Source: Alteromonas sp. BMJM2 (GTDB lineage Bacteria; Pseudomonadota; Gammaproteobacteria; Enterobacterales; Alteromonadaceae). Taken from it: a stretch of 64,000 bases of DNA. Position numbers and translations under genes: made by a program. Positions 22,577 through 31,635 of this stretch are shown one piece after another. The notes under the pieces were generated by a model, which was not told the origin of the DNA, ran no database searches, and saw only the letters and a program-made list of their open reading frames with translations. The DNA lies in NCBI RefSeq assembly GCF_027257845.1, contig NZ_JAPVOT010000007.1:62001-126000 (forward strand), written 5' to 3'. The first letter of the stretch is position 1. Each line of letters starts with the position of its first letter.

Positions 22577-23905
22577 ATGGCATTCACTCTCAACGATTGC
22601 CAGTCAAAGGCAGTCATCGAAATAACCAAATTCTTACTAGACCCTGAAGCTGATGAAATGGTTTTAGAGGGCTACGCTGGAACAGGTAAGACAACACTCA
22701 TTGCGCACTACTTAGAGAACTTCGACAAGTACAAGCAAGCCCATGAAGTGTTAGGCGCCCAGTTCCGTGATTTCGACGAAATCGCTATTACAGCAACAAC
22801 CAGAAAAGCAGCTCGCGTATTGTCAGAGACAATGGAAATCGAGCCCATGACGATTCACGCTTACTTAAAGCTGATCATGAAAAACAACTGGAGTAACGGT
22901 ACAACTAGCTTAATCAAAAGCAAGGCTGCCGAAGTACTGGAAAACAAATTAATAATTATTGATGAAGCCAGCTTCATTGATAGTTCACTGAAAGGTTTCA
23001 TTAACCTGTTAACCATGAACTGCAAGATCATCTACATGGGTGACCCTGCACAGCTTATTAGCGTTAACGAAAGCAAATCACCTATCTTTGATGCCGGTAT
23101 TAAAACAGTACGCCTTAACACCATCATGCGTAACAAAGGCACTATCTCAAAGATAGCCAAAGCATACCGAGAGACAGTACACACAGGACAGTTCAAACCA
23201 TTAATACATGATGGTTTATCCGTGAAACACGTGGAACCAGATGAATTTGAAGAACAGATTCGTCATGTATTTACGCACCCTGGCTTTCAGCCAGAGCGCA
23301 CCGCTAAGGTGTTGGCGTGGACTAACAATAGAGTATCAGCTTATAACTCGTTTATTCGCTACTGTCGTAATGTCCCAGACCATATCAACGAAGGTGAAAC
23401 CCTTATCACCAACAAACCCATCATGGAGAGCACTTCTGACTACATCTCTTACAGCACTGACGTTCCCGTCACTGTTAAGAACGTAGAACAAGTGAACATT
23501 GATGGCATTGAGGGCTTCCTAGTAGACCTTGAGAAGCGCAAAGAGTTATTCGTACCAACTGAGCGTTGGAAAGTGAAAGCACTGCTTAGAAAGTTTGCTG
23601 ATGCAAAGCAATGGAAACAGTACTTCCACGTGAAAGACCAATGGGGCGATTTACGTCCTGTCTACTCATCTACCGTTCACAAGTCACAAGGTTCTACCTA
23701 CGACAAAGTGTTCATTGACTTGAGTGACATTGGTTCCTGTAAAAATCCAGACGATGTAGCTCGCTTACTTTACGTTGCCGTGTCACGTGCATCGACTGAA
23801 GTGATCATGTGTGGACAACTTCCCCCTGAATACTTAGGAGAAACAAACAATGACAGCGCAGCAGCAAAACTCAAAGGACTCAAAGAGACGCTACTGGAAA
23901 GCTGA
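22577..23905 (+). CDS. Dda/RecD-like SF1 DNA helicase (N4 gp37-like)
   Basis: 442 aa. Motif I is GYAGTGKT (32-39), motif II IIIDEAS (D129-E130), motif III GDPAQL, motif V-like STVHKSQGSTYDKV and motif VI YVAVSRA. The QGST/AVSRA pair is typical of the SF1B (Dda, RecD, PIF1) group, which moves 5'-3'. It should unwind phage DNA in front of the replisome together with the DNA polymerase encoded 1.5 kb downstream. AAGGA before the ATG. Confidence 0.85.
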   Translation: MAFTLNDCQSKAVIEITKFLLDPEADEMVLEGYAGTGKTTLIAHYLENFDKYKQAHEVLGAQFRDFDEIAITATTRKAARVLSETMEIEPMTIHAYLKLIMKNNWSNGTTSLIKSKAAEVLENKLIIIDEASFIDSSLKGFINLLTMNCKIIYMGDPAQLISVNESKSPIFDAGIKTVRLNTIMRNKGTISKIAKAYRETVHTGQFKPLIHDGLSVKHVEPDEFEEQIRHVFTHPGFQPERTAKVLAWTNNRVSAYNSFIRYCRNVPDHINEGETLITNKPIMESTSDYISYSTDVPVTVKNVEQVNIDGIEGFLVDLEKRKELFVPTERWKVKALLRKFADAKQWKQYFHVKDQWGDLRPVYSSTVHKSQGSTYDKVFIDLSDIGSCKNPDDVARLLYVAVSRASTEVIMCGQLPPEYLGETNNDSAAAKLKGLKETLLES

Positions 23906-24374
23906 AGTTCAATCGTCTATCAGAGATTTCATCTTAGACACATTCGAAGAATCCAAACAGAAAGTTATCGACGACTTTTCAATAAGACAACGAGACAAAC
24001 TCAATTCTGTTGCTGGATTTCGATTCAGAGGTGAACCCTTCGTTCACCGGCTAAACAATCTGCAGCCTTATCAACTTAGAAGACTACACAAATATTTCGT
24101 TGAAGACTTCCAAGCTCACGCAGATGAGTGGGAACGTCACGCATTAAGACAGCATGAGGTGAATGGTTTCATAAACCAAGCACTGAACAAGGCCAAGAAT
24201 AACTCTGACCTTTACCTGCTGTTGCCTAGCTGCGTACACACTGCACTTCCTGAGCGCGGTGAAGAAGAATATCCCTCACTCATGACTGAGCAAGTTATGC
24301 AGTTCCAAAGCGATAATGAAGAAGGTGTGAAGTTGTTAAAGATGCAGTTAATTCTTAACACACTAAAGGCATAA
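23850..24374 (+). CDS. replication-region protein (N4 gp38 position), unknown
   Basis: 174 aa. The start (AGGAG 9 bases upstream) lies inside the helicase gene, a 56-base overlap in another frame. The protein is helical, with a basic N-terminus and a central FRGEPFVHRLNNLQPYQLRR segment that looks nucleic-acid-binding. It sits between helicase and DNA polymerase, one base before the latter, as does an unknown gene in N4. A replication accessory role is inferred. Confidence 0.6.
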   Translation: MTAQQQNSKDSKRRYWKAEVQSSIRDFILDTFEESKQKVIDDFSIRQRDKLNSVAGFRFRGEPFVHRLNNLQPYQLRRLHKYFVEDFQAHADEWERHALRQHEVNGFINQALNKAKNNSDLYLLLPSCVHTALPERGEEEYPSLMTEQVMQFQSDNEEGVKLLKMQLILNTLKA

Positions 24375-24375
24375 C

Positions 24376-26952
24376 ATGCAGCACATCATTTTTAGAGAGA
24401 ACACTGAGTACAAAGTAGCGATACTCATTAAGAGTAACTCGCTGCGAAAGACTCAAATGGAGACCTCCTACATTCAGCCGTTACGTCAACTTGGTGTTAA
24501 GCCAAAAGACATAATTGCGTTTGATTTGGTGTACGGCCCGAAGAATAAGAAACCACCTGTGAAAATCATGCGTGCTTATTTGCAAGACCTTATGCCGATA
24601 CTTAAGGAACAAGGCGTTGAGTACCTTTATGTACCTGACGCCGAGTACTTTAAGGTGTTAACAGGTGAGAAGAAAGCAGACCCACACCACGGCTACGCCC
24701 TGCCGTGTATTGTGGACGGTTATTCGCACATGAAGGTTGTGTTGGGAATAAACCATTCTGCCCTATTCTACAATCCAGACCTGCAAACAAAACTGGATAT
24801 GGGGTTACAAACGCTAGCTGATACGGTGAAAGGTAACTACAAAGAAATTGGTACTGACATCGTTAAATCAGCTAAGTACATACGTCACCCTAATCAGGTT
24901 TACTCTGTCCTGCAGGATCTTAAGGAATACGATGCGTTAACGGTTGATACCGAAACGTTGAGCTTAAGCTTCTGGAAAACAGGTGTTGTGACTATTGGTT
25001 TTGCATGGGATCAACACAACGGGGTTGTTATCTGGTGTGATGATTACCACAAGCCAAACAGTAAAGTGAGACAGCTCCTTAAAGAGTTCTTCTTTACTTA
25101 TCGCGGCAAGTGCATTTATCACAACGCGAATTACGATATGAAGATATTAATAAACACACTGTTTATGAACGGTCTTCTGGACGAGAAAGGTAAACAAGAA
25201 GGTATCGAGGTAATGACTCGTAACTTCGACGACACCAAACTGCTTACCTACTTGGCTACTAATTCGTGTGCCGGTAATAACCTATCTCTTAAAGAGCAGT
25301 CGCACGAGTTCACCGGGAACTTTGCAGAAGATGTGCAAGATATTACGAAGCTCACTAAAGAAGATCTTGAGGTGTACCAACTGAAAGATTGTCTAGCTAC
25401 GTGGTATGTACATAACAAGCATTACCCTACTGTGGTGAAAGATCAGCAGCTTGATGTTTACGAGAACATCATGAAGCCATCAGTAAAAGTTGTGCTGCAA
25501 ATGGAATTGACAGGTATGCCTGTCGATATGAAGCAAGTCAAACATGCCCGTAAAGTGCTTGAACATGAAATTGAAGAATGTCACCGAATACTGAACAGTT
25601 TCGAAGGCATCAAAGATTTCATATACATGGAACGTGAAAACGCCATGCATAAGCGCAATGCAGAATTGAAAACAAAGGTTAAGCCAATTGAAGACTTTGA
25701 CTACATTGTCTTTAACCCTAACTCTAACCCAATGATGCAACGGTTCCTGTACGACTTCCTTGATTTCCCTATCGTAGACAAAACACCCACTGGCGCTGGC
25801 GCTGTGGGTGGTGAAACGCTGATGAAGCTGTATGCAATGACTGATAACGACAAGATTAAAGAAGTACTGAAGAAGTGCGTCGATTTCTTTGACGCAGATA
25901 AAATTCTAGGTACGTTTATCAAAGCATTTGAAAAGGCAGTTCTTAAGTCTGACGGCCATTACTATGTGCATGGTAACTTTAACATTGGCGGTACAGTATC
26001 AGGGCGCCTAAGTTCATCTGGCCCTAACATGCAGAATATACCGTCTACTGGTGCTACCTATGCGAAGCTAGTTAAGTCTTGCTTTGTTGCGCCACCTGGA
26101 TGGGTATTCATGGGAGCAGATTTCGCGTCCTTAGAAGACCGTATATCAGCACTGACTACACGTGATCCAGAGAAGCTAAAGGTTTACACCGATGGCTACG
26201 ATGGTCACTGTCTACGTGCGTACAGCTACTTTAAGCACCAGATGCCTGACATTGACCCTAACTCTGTTAAGTCAATTAATAGCATCAAAAAGAAATACCC
26301 TGAACTCAGACAAAAATCAAAGTCGCCAACGTTCCTACTAACCTATGGTGGTACGTATCACGGCTTGATGGGATTGGGGCTAACCAAAGAAGAAGCTATC
26401 GGTATTGAAACCAACTATCACAACCTCTATCAGTGGTCAGATGATTGGGTTCAAGACAAGATTAGCCGAGCAGCAATCGACGGTTACGTAACAGTAGCTT
26501 TCGGTCTAAGAGTAAGAACGCCTGTGATTAAGCAATCGTTAATGGGGAACTCACGAACTCCTTACGAAGCTAAAGCAGAGGGACGTACCGCAGGTAACGC
26601 ACTTGGCCAGTCTTACGGTCTTCTTAACAACAGAGCAGGTATTGACCTGCAAGAGCGCACCTTCGACTCAGACTTCCGTTATGACATTCTACCTGTGGCT
26701 CATATACATGATGCCCAGTACTTCATGGTACGCGACGACCTAGAAGCCGTGGAGTGGTTAAACCATAACTTAGTAGAGTGTATGGAATGGCAAGAACTAC
26801 CTGAGATTCAACATGACAGTGTTGGCTTAGGTGGTGAGCTATCTCTGTTCTACCCTACATGGAAGGATGAAGTTGAGTTGCCAAATGGGGCTACACAAGA
26901 TCAGATAAAAGAAGTCATTCAAGATTTCTTAACTGAAGCTGAAGCCGCATAA
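24376..26952 (+). CDS. family A DNA polymerase with 3'-5' exonuclease (N4 gp39-like)
   Basis: 858 aa, about the size of the N4 enzyme. The exonuclease domain has Exo I DTE (D191, E193), Exo II NANYD (250-254) and Exo III YQLKD (334-338), so proofreading should be active. The polymerase domain has GRLSSSGPNMQNIPS, motif A GADFASLEDR (D582), motif B RQKSKSPTFLLTYGG and motif C IHDAQ (H778-D779). The usual motif C His-Asp-Glu is His-Asp-Ala here. It replicates the phage genome with the helicase upstream. The first 180 residues are a phage-specific extension. Confidence 0.92.
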   Translation: MQHIIFRENTEYKVAILIKSNSLRKTQMETSYIQPLRQLGVKPKDIIAFDLVYGPKNKKPPVKIMRAYLQDLMPILKEQGVEYLYVPDAEYFKVLTGEKKADPHHGYALPCIVDGYSHMKVVLGINHSALFYNPDLQTKLDMGLQTLADTVKGNYKEIGTDIVKSAKYIRHPNQVYSVLQDLKEYDALTVDTETLSLSFWKTGVVTIGFAWDQHNGVVIWCDDYHKPNSKVRQLLKEFFFTYRGKCIYHNANYDMKILINTLFMNGLLDEKGKQEGIEVMTRNFDDTKLLTYLATNSCAGNNLSLKEQSHEFTGNFAEDVQDITKLTKEDLEVYQLKDCLATWYVHNKHYPTVVKDQQLDVYENIMKPSVKVVLQMELTGMPVDMKQVKHARKVLEHEIEECHRILNSFEGIKDFIYMERENAMHKRNAELKTKVKPIEDFDYIVFNPNSNPMMQRFLYDFLDFPIVDKTPTGAGAVGGETLMKLYAMTDNDKIKEVLKKCVDFFDADKILGTFIKAFEKAVLKSDGHYYVHGNFNIGGTVSGRLSSSGPNMQNIPSTGATYAKLVKSCFVAPPGWVFMGADFASLEDRISALTTRDPEKLKVYTDGYDGHCLRAYSYFKHQMPDIDPNSVKSINSIKKKYPELRQKSKSPTFLLTYGGTYHGLMGLGLTKEEAIGIETNYHNLYQWSDDWVQDKISRAAIDGYVTVAFGLRVRTPVIKQSLMGNSRTPYEAKAEGRTAGNALGQSYGLLNNRAGIDLQERTFDSDFRYDILPVAHIHDAQYFMVRDDLEAVEWLNHNLVECMEWQELPEIQHDSVGLGGELSLFYPTWKDEVELPNGATQDQIKEVIQDFLTEAEAA

Positions 26953-26959
26953 AACGAAC

Positions 26960-26990
26960 GCCCTACATTTGTAGGGCTGTTCTCCTTGAT
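26960..26990 (+). terminator. weak intrinsic terminator after DNA polymerase
   Basis: GCCCTACA/TGTAGGGC with a two-base loop (26960-26977), followed by a broken T-rich stretch. 8 bases after the stop codon. Confidence 0.5.
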
Positions 26991-27014
26991 TTTATAAATT
27001 AAACAGGTACTGTT

Positions 27015-27494
27015 ATGTCCAAGCGGAAGAAGTACAACCCGCTTAAACACGCTGAAGCTCGTTCCAGAGCACAGCTAAAAAACACAGCTATCGGTTGTGT
27101 TCCAGCACAAGGCCCGTGTCAGTTCCTATCATTAACTAATTCCCAGTTAATACCCATGACACAGGACACATTCCAACTCATTTCGAATATTCGTCACAAA
27201 TGGACTGTATTTATTGCTGTCGTTGGTATTGACGATTTTGGTTCCTACTACATGAAATCTGACGAGATTGAGGTTAACGACCCTCAGTTTCAGAAGGACA
27301 TGGTGGAAACCTTAAACAAACACCACAAAGCCTTAATTGATACATTCAATCAAAAACATCTACTCAGCGTAGGCTGGCTTGCTACCCCATACAAATACTC
27401 GTGGGACGTAGACCAAGCTTACAAATTACTTGTTGAGTTAGGTGTCACTGACTTTGTAAAAGACGAAGAAAACGAAGTTTACAAAACTGCATGA
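27015..27494 (+). CDS. phage protein, unknown
   Basis: 159 aa. A very basic N-terminus (SKRKKYNPLKHAEARSRAQL) suggests nucleic-acid binding. The body has beta strands (WTVFIAVVGIDDFGSYYM) and helices. No family is recognised. It follows DNA polymerase and is ATGA-coupled to a small zinc-finger protein gene. Confidence 0.55.
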   Translation: MSKRKKYNPLKHAEARSRAQLKNTAIGCVPAQGPCQFLSLTNSQLIPMTQDTFQLISNIRHKWTVFIAVVGIDDFGSYYMKSDEIEVNDPQFQKDMVETLNKHHKALIDTFNQKHLLSVGWLATPYKYSWDVDQAYKLLVELGVTDFVKDEENEVYKTA

Positions 27495-27502
27495 GGTACA
27501 TG

Positions 27503-27715
27503 ATGTTTGCAGATCCAGTAGATAAAGCTTCAGCTATTGAAGAAGAAGCCCGTCAACGCGCTATTGCTAAAGCACGCGCTAATAGTAAACCCACAATTCT
27601 TCCTAAAGGCAGTTGTTATAACTGCGAAGAACCACTCAACAATAAAAAGCTATTCTGTGACGCTGACTGCGCTACAGATCATGATAAGGCCGAACGTGCC
27701 GAACGCATGAGATAA
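27503..27715 (+). CDS. small C4 zinc-finger protein
   Basis: 70 aa. The segment CYNCEEPLNNKKLFCDADCATD has four cysteines (C-x2-C ... C-x3-C) in the pattern of small DksA/TraR-like or phage C4 zinc fingers that bind RNA polymerase or nucleic acid. In-frame ATGs at 27491, 27500 and 27503 are possible. GAGG at 27493-27496 gives the best spacing to the last. The charged C-terminal helix (HDKAERAERMR) is typical of this group. Confidence 0.6.
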   Translation: MFADPVDKASAIEEEARQRAIAKARANSKPTILPKGSCYNCEEPLNNKKLFCDADCATDHDKAERAERMR

Positions 27716-27781
27716 ACCCATTTCCTACTTAGGTGGAATGGGAGAAGTACCTGTTCCGCTCCCCGCAAGAGTTACCTACCA

Positions 27782-28282
27782 ATGAACAGTACATTCCCTC
27801 CCATTCTACGTAAGCCCCCTTTCGATTCAGACAGACCCCAAATTGAGAACCTTATTAACGACGGTTACTCAGACAGCGTAATCGCTGAAAGATTTAATGT
27901 AACCAAAGACACTATATGGAGCAGACGGAAACGCTGGAAACTACCAAGCGGTTCTGAGATGCGAGATAAGCAACTGGTAGACAGTATGCGTGTCCTTTGG
28001 AAAGAGTGTTACAGCGTCCCTGAGATGGCTGAAACCCTGAATATCAGTGAGCAGATGGTTTATATGAAACTGTCTCAGCACAAAATAAGAGAAACACCAC
28101 GCTTGGGTATCACTACCCCTGTAATCCCGTTTGCCACACTTAAGCAAGGCATCACGCCAGAAGATGAAGACGAGACTCTTATCATCACGCACAAGCGTAA
28201 ACCCAAGTGGGCTCTAGTTCCAATTGACCAATACCAGGACTTAGTAAATGGGGTGTTCAATGAGCTTAGAGAAGACGCATAA
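27782..28282 (+). CDS. double helix-turn-helix regulator candidate
   Basis: 166 aa. Two successive HTH-like segments: NDGYSDSVIAERFNVTKDTI (about 29-48) and ECYSVPEMAETLNISEQMVY (about 75-95). The C-terminal part (HKRKPKWALVPIDQYQDLVN) resembles the strand-helix seen in Phd/YefM antitoxin-type dimerisation domains, but no toxin gene is adjacent. This is the best DNA-binding regulator in the middle region and could act in the lysis-lysogeny choice. That is inference only. Confidence 0.55.
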   Translation: MNSTFPPILRKPPFDSDRPQIENLINDGYSDSVIAERFNVTKDTIWSRRKRWKLPSGSEMRDKQLVDSMRVLWKECYSVPEMAETLNISEQMVYMKLSQHKIRETPRLGITTPVIPFATLKQGITPEDEDETLIITHKRKPKWALVPIDQYQDLVNGVFNELREDA

Positions 28283-28553
28283 ATTTGAGGTTCAAGACGT
28301 ACATCAGATATGGCGAACCAAAGAATGTACGTTCAACGTTAGCTTCCCTACTAAGCAACTGGTTTGCGTATTCGCAATGCGTGGACAGTTCACACGACTG
28401 GATTACAAAGCACTAAATAACCTTTTCCTTGATGCCGGTTATAAGCAAGTCATATTCGAACGCGAAGTTGATGGACAGCTTGAGCAGAAAGTAAAAACAA
28501 TTCATAAGCGCCACGAAGACATAGTGGCCACGACTTTTAAGAGACTAAAATGA
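28248..28553 (+). CDS. phage protein, unknown
   Basis: 101 aa, overlapping the upstream gene. ATG 28248 has AGGA at 8 bases. ATG 28260 (GGGG upstream) is almost equally good. Beta-rich (TFNVSFPTKQLVCVFAM), then a helical basic tail. Ends by ATGA overlap with thyX, so the two are co-translated. No family is recognised. Confidence 0.5.
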   Translation: MGCSMSLEKTHKFEVQDVHQIWRTKECTFNVSFPTKQLVCVFAMRGQFTRLDYKALNNLFLDAGYKQVIFEREVDGQLEQKVKTIHKRHEDIVATTFKRLK

Positions 28554-29503
28554 AGGCTGAATTAGTTAATCACAACAATGACGACTTGCTCTGCGTAAAC
28601 GCAGCTCGCGTCTCAATGGACAAAGAATCAAGTGTATTCACGTTCCGTAAAGATAAACCAAAAGGTTCAGATGAAGGCTTAGTACATTACCTTGCCGGTC
28701 ACCGGCACTGGACTCCGTTCAGTCATGCGCGTTTCACATTGGTAGCTAATGACGTATTCGTTAAACTAGCTAACGTAAATCCTGAAGACATTGCTTCAGC
28801 AGTATGGCGTACAAACAAGAGCACCTTTAAGTTCCGTACATCATTGTTTGGTTGGGTTAACTTACTTAAGCAAGACATGATTGAACCGACTTACAAAGAT
28901 GCCATTATTAACTTCTTGTTTGAGAAAGTACCTAATTGTGCCAAGGCACTACTGTCAGATGTCACTTCTTACAGTCAAACAATGAATGACGTATGGGAAC
29001 CAGAAGTTGAAACTGACCCTGCATTCATTGACGTAACGATGCGTGAAACTATTCCTATCTTCATTGCACGCCAACGCTTTAAGCACATGGTAGGTACTAC
29101 ATACAATGAAGTGTCTCGTCGATACGTTGACGACACACCTGAGTTTTACCACATTGATGAATGGCGTAGTCGTCCCGACGGTTCGATTAAGCAAGGTAGT
29201 GGTGATATTCACCCAGACAGTGCAGCGATGTCCTTGTTTGCTAGAGGCCGTGTCACACTGATGGCCCAAGATTACGAAGAAAACATTGAAGAAGGTTATG
29301 CACCGGAACAAGCAAGAAGTCTCTTGCCACAAAACATGATAACCAGTTATTATGTCACTGCTTCCTTAAACGCATGGAATCGCGCATACGAGCAACGTAT
29401 TGACCTCCATGCACAGAAAGAAATCCAAATGTTAGCTGAACAGTGGAACACCCACTTGAGCAACAGCCCTCACGGTGACATTTGGAAAGCCATATCCTCA
29501 TAG
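28550..29503 (+). CDS. thyX: FAD-dependent thymidylate synthase
   Basis: 317 aa. ThyX methylates dUMP to dTMP using methylene-tetrahydrofolate, FAD and NADPH. Supporting segments are GHRHWTPFSHARFTL (50-64), seen near the N-terminus of this family, and RQRFKHMVGTTYNEVSRRY (174-192), which aligns with the signature RHRxxSxNxxSxRY. The signature is altered: KHM instead of RHR and Thr for the first Ser, as in some phage ThyX. It completes a pathway with dUTPase and the dNMP kinase. Confidence 0.82.
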   Translation: MKAELVNHNNDDLLCVNAARVSMDKESSVFTFRKDKPKGSDEGLVHYLAGHRHWTPFSHARFTLVANDVFVKLANVNPEDIASAVWRTNKSTFKFRTSLFGWVNLLKQDMIEPTYKDAIINFLFEKVPNCAKALLSDVTSYSQTMNDVWEPEVETDPAFIDVTMRETIPIFIARQRFKHMVGTTYNEVSRRYVDDTPEFYHIDEWRSRPDGSIKQGSGDIHPDSAAMSLFARGRVTLMAQDYEENIEEGYAPEQARSLLPQNMITSYYVTASLNAWNRAYEQRIDLHAQKEIQMLAEQWNTHLSNSPHGDIWKAISS

Positions 29504-29636
29504 TTGGTATGCCCTCGTAGGCTGACAGCTAGGCGATGACACTAGCCATAGACCAGCAAATTGTTAAGCAGGTTTTAGAGATCCCATCAGATCGTGTCAC
29601 CCATTCCCCCTAATCCTTCCTTATTGAGTAATAAAA
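29504..29636. other. non-coding gap with inverted repeats
   Basis: 133 bases without a gene. TGACAC (29536-29541) and GTGTCA (29594-29599) can pair, and smaller repeats lie within (CTAG/CTAG). No T-arm pattern as in 14.65-15.37 kb and no clear terminator. Confidence 0.3.
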
Positions 29637-29855
29637 ATGTTCAACACATCAGTAACTTCATTATTAAACAAAGCTGTAGCCTTATGCGAAGCAGCAGTAG
29701 CTAAAGCACAAGAACAGCAAAAGACCGCTGAACTAAAGCGTAAAGAGTTGCAGGCCAAACTTAAGCAAGAACAAGAAAAGGCTAACAAAGCCATGATTGA
29801 CGAAGCTAACGCTGCAAACACGAAGACTAAGTTGAAAGAATTTATTGTTTCTTAG
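29637..29855 (+). CDS. small coiled-coil protein
   Basis: 72 aa, nearly all one Ala/Lys/Glu/Gln-rich helix (KAQEQQKTAELKRKELQAKL), a likely coiled coil. Similar in composition to the first early protein at 5990-6208. Preceded by a weak ribosome site and followed by a terminator, so a separate unit. Function unknown. Confidence 0.55.
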   Translation: MFNTSVTSLLNKAVALCEAAVAKAQEQQKTAELKRKELQAKLKQEQEKANKAMIDEANAANTKTKLKEFIVS

Positions 29856-29877
29856 TAAGTAAACCAATTAAACAAAC

Positions 29878-29901
29878 AGCCACCGTTAAGGTGGCTTTTT
29901 T
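29878..29901 (+). terminator. intrinsic terminator
   Basis: AGCCACC/GGTGGCT with loop GTTAA and a T6 run. Confidence 0.85.
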
Positions 29902-29918
29902 GTGTCTGGAGAATATGT

Positions 29919-30266
29919 ATGCCTATGTATGACGCCTTGGGCCGTAAAAAGAAACACAACGCAATGAATGATACTTGGGGCCATTTATATCCTGACCCCG
30001 GCACAAAGTACCCTGCAGTATTTCATGTAGCTACAAGCGAATATGGGGACACTGTTCTTTTAAGTGCTGACTACGAAAAAGTAGGAAACCCTTTAGACAC
30101 GTTTATTTTTTCGCAGATTACAAATCTAGTAGACCCAACAGACGAACCAACTCTCTACAGAATTGATTGCCATCTATGGTTTTTTAAAAACTGTCACGAC
30201 GCCTACCTCGGTGAAGAAGTAGGTAAACCAATTAAAGTAAAAATAAAAAAGGTTTGGAGCAACTAA
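29919..30266 (+). CDS. phage protein, unknown
   Basis: 115 aa with GGAG upstream. A basic N-terminus (ALGRKKKHNAMND) is followed by a mixed alpha/beta body with DPGTKYPAVFHV and YRIDCHLWFFKNC, and a basic C-terminal tail (IKVKIKKVWSN). TAATG overlap with the DNA ligase gene suggests a joint role in DNA metabolism. No family is recognised. Confidence 0.55.
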   Translation: MPMYDALGRKKKHNAMNDTWGHLYPDPGTKYPAVFHVATSEYGDTVLLSADYEKVGNPLDTFIFSQITNLVDPTDEPTLYRIDCHLWFFKNCHDAYLGEEVGKPIKVKIKKVWSN

Positions 30267-31396
30267 TGAACCCATTGTTTGAAAAACTACTCTACAAGGT
30301 ACACTCTAACGGTAAGATAGGCACATGGAGTGTCCGTGTTACTGATGAAGGCACACACGCCCTAATGACTGTAGCGTCAGCGAAAGTCATAGGCGGCAAA
30401 GCAGTCGAAACACCAACTAAGTACACAGTAGGTAAGAATATTGGCCGTGCCAATGAAACCACACCACTGGAACAGGCAGTGCTTGAAGCCAAGAGTAAAG
30501 TAGCTAAGAAGCTAGACGGTGGTTACCTTTCTGATATACCAGTAGAGGGCGACACTGCTAAGAATGGACTTGGTTTCATTAAGCCGATGCTTGCGCAGCC
30601 TATCGATAAGGTTAAGCAGTGGGATTACCCAGTGTATGTGCAGCCTAAGTTTGACGGTCACCGTATGCTGGCCACAATCCAAGATCATAAAGTTGTGCTG
30701 TACTCACGCCAAGGCAAAGTACTTGATGTAGAGCACATCAGAGCAACACTTCAAGCAGCCTATGACGCAGACATTTGGACAGGCCGAGTACTGGACGGTG
30801 AAGTCTACGCTCACGGTGAGACACTGCAGACTATAAGCTCATGGGTCAAGAAACCTAAACCTGAGTCTCTTAGACTGGTTTATAACCTGTATGACGTTGA
30901 TTGGGCATACCCTTATGGAGATAGAGTTAAGCTCCTAAACCAGTTACTAGATAACATTGAAACTACGCACCTTGATGGTACAGAAACCAGACTAGTGTAT
31001 AGCGAGGAAGAACTAAACGACTTGCACGCTAAGTACATTGGGCTTGGTTACGAAGGCACTATTGTTCGTCAAGGCAATGCAGGTTATGAACAAGGCAAGC
31101 GCAGCAAGTCACTCATGAAAAAGAAGGACTTCCAAGATGCTGAGTTTCGAATCATTGACTCTCTACGGGGTAAACGCAATGAACGTAACAACACCGAAGT
31201 CGGAATCTATAAGTGTGTCACAGATGCCGGTGTCGAGTTTTCTGTCACAGCCCCAGGCAACGCACAAGAAAAGCATACTCACGCTATCAACGGTGGGCAA
31301 AACATTGGCCTTTATCTTACAGTCAAATACTTTAACCTTACACCAGATGGATGCCCATTCCATCCCGTTGCATTACGCATTCGAGAGGACGTATGA
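30266..31396 (+). CDS. ATP-dependent DNA ligase
   Basis: 376 aa. Nucleotidyltransferase motifs: I KFDGHR (adenylated K128), III-like LDGEVYAHG (E179), IV YEGTIVR (E263) and V SLMKKKDF. An OB-fold follows (DAEFRIIDSLRGKR ... VEFSVTAPG). The first 110 residues are a phage-type N-terminal domain. It seals nicks using ATP. The host has its own NAD-dependent enzyme. ATG 30266 has GGAG at 7 bases and is chosen over TTG 30254. Confidence 0.88.
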   Translation: MNPLFEKLLYKVHSNGKIGTWSVRVTDEGTHALMTVASAKVIGGKAVETPTKYTVGKNIGRANETTPLEQAVLEAKSKVAKKLDGGYLSDIPVEGDTAKNGLGFIKPMLAQPIDKVKQWDYPVYVQPKFDGHRMLATIQDHKVVLYSRQGKVLDVEHIRATLQAAYDADIWTGRVLDGEVYAHGETLQTISSWVKKPKPESLRLVYNLYDVDWAYPYGDRVKLLNQLLDNIETTHLDGTETRLVYSEEELNDLHAKYIGLGYEGTIVRQGNAGYEQGKRSKSLMKKKDFQDAEFRIIDSLRGKRNERNNTEVGIYKCVTDAGVEFSVTAPGNAQEKHTHAINGGQNIGLYLTVKYFNLTPDGCPFHPVALRIREDV

Positions 31397-31602
31397 GCAG
31401 TACTGAACCTGAAGTAGAAGTAGAAGACGCTGAGGTATCAGTGACACATCGATGGGCTGAAATAGATGGTTGCTTAGTCCAACGAACTGGGTGGGTCAAC
31501 TACGAAGGTGTAACCATTAGCCTTACTGGTAAAGACGTACCAACACCAGTGACCTTTGAACTCACTCACGAACAAGCAGCCATGCTTAAAGCTGTACTGT
31601 AG
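31393..31602 (+). CDS. small phage protein downstream of ligase
   Basis: 69 aa, ATGA-coupled to the ligase with GAGGA upstream. Begins with an acidic run (EPEVEVEDAEVS), then a beta-rich small domain (CLVQRTGWVNYEGVTISLTG). No family is recognised. Confidence 0.5.
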   Translation: MSSTEPEVEVEDAEVSVTHRWAEIDGCLVQRTGWVNYEGVTISLTGKDVPTPVTFELTHEQAAMLKAVL

Positions 31603-31609
31603 ATACAAC

Positions 31610-31635
31610 GAAGCCCCTTAATCGGGGCTTCTTTT
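31610..31635. terminator. bidirectional terminator between convergent genes
   Basis: GAAGCCCC/GGGGCTTC (31610-31617/31624-31631) with loop TTAATC and TTTT after it on the plus strand. It ends the ligase unit and the leftward gene at 31634. Confidence 0.75.

Noticed and set aside
27782..28553. Toxin-antitoxin pair
   Set aside because: Only a vague Phd-like segment on one side; the neighbour at 28248 has no toxin features.
31137..31406. Alternative-frame ORF at the end of the ligase gene
   Set aside because: Fully overlaps ligase motifs and has no ribosome site.
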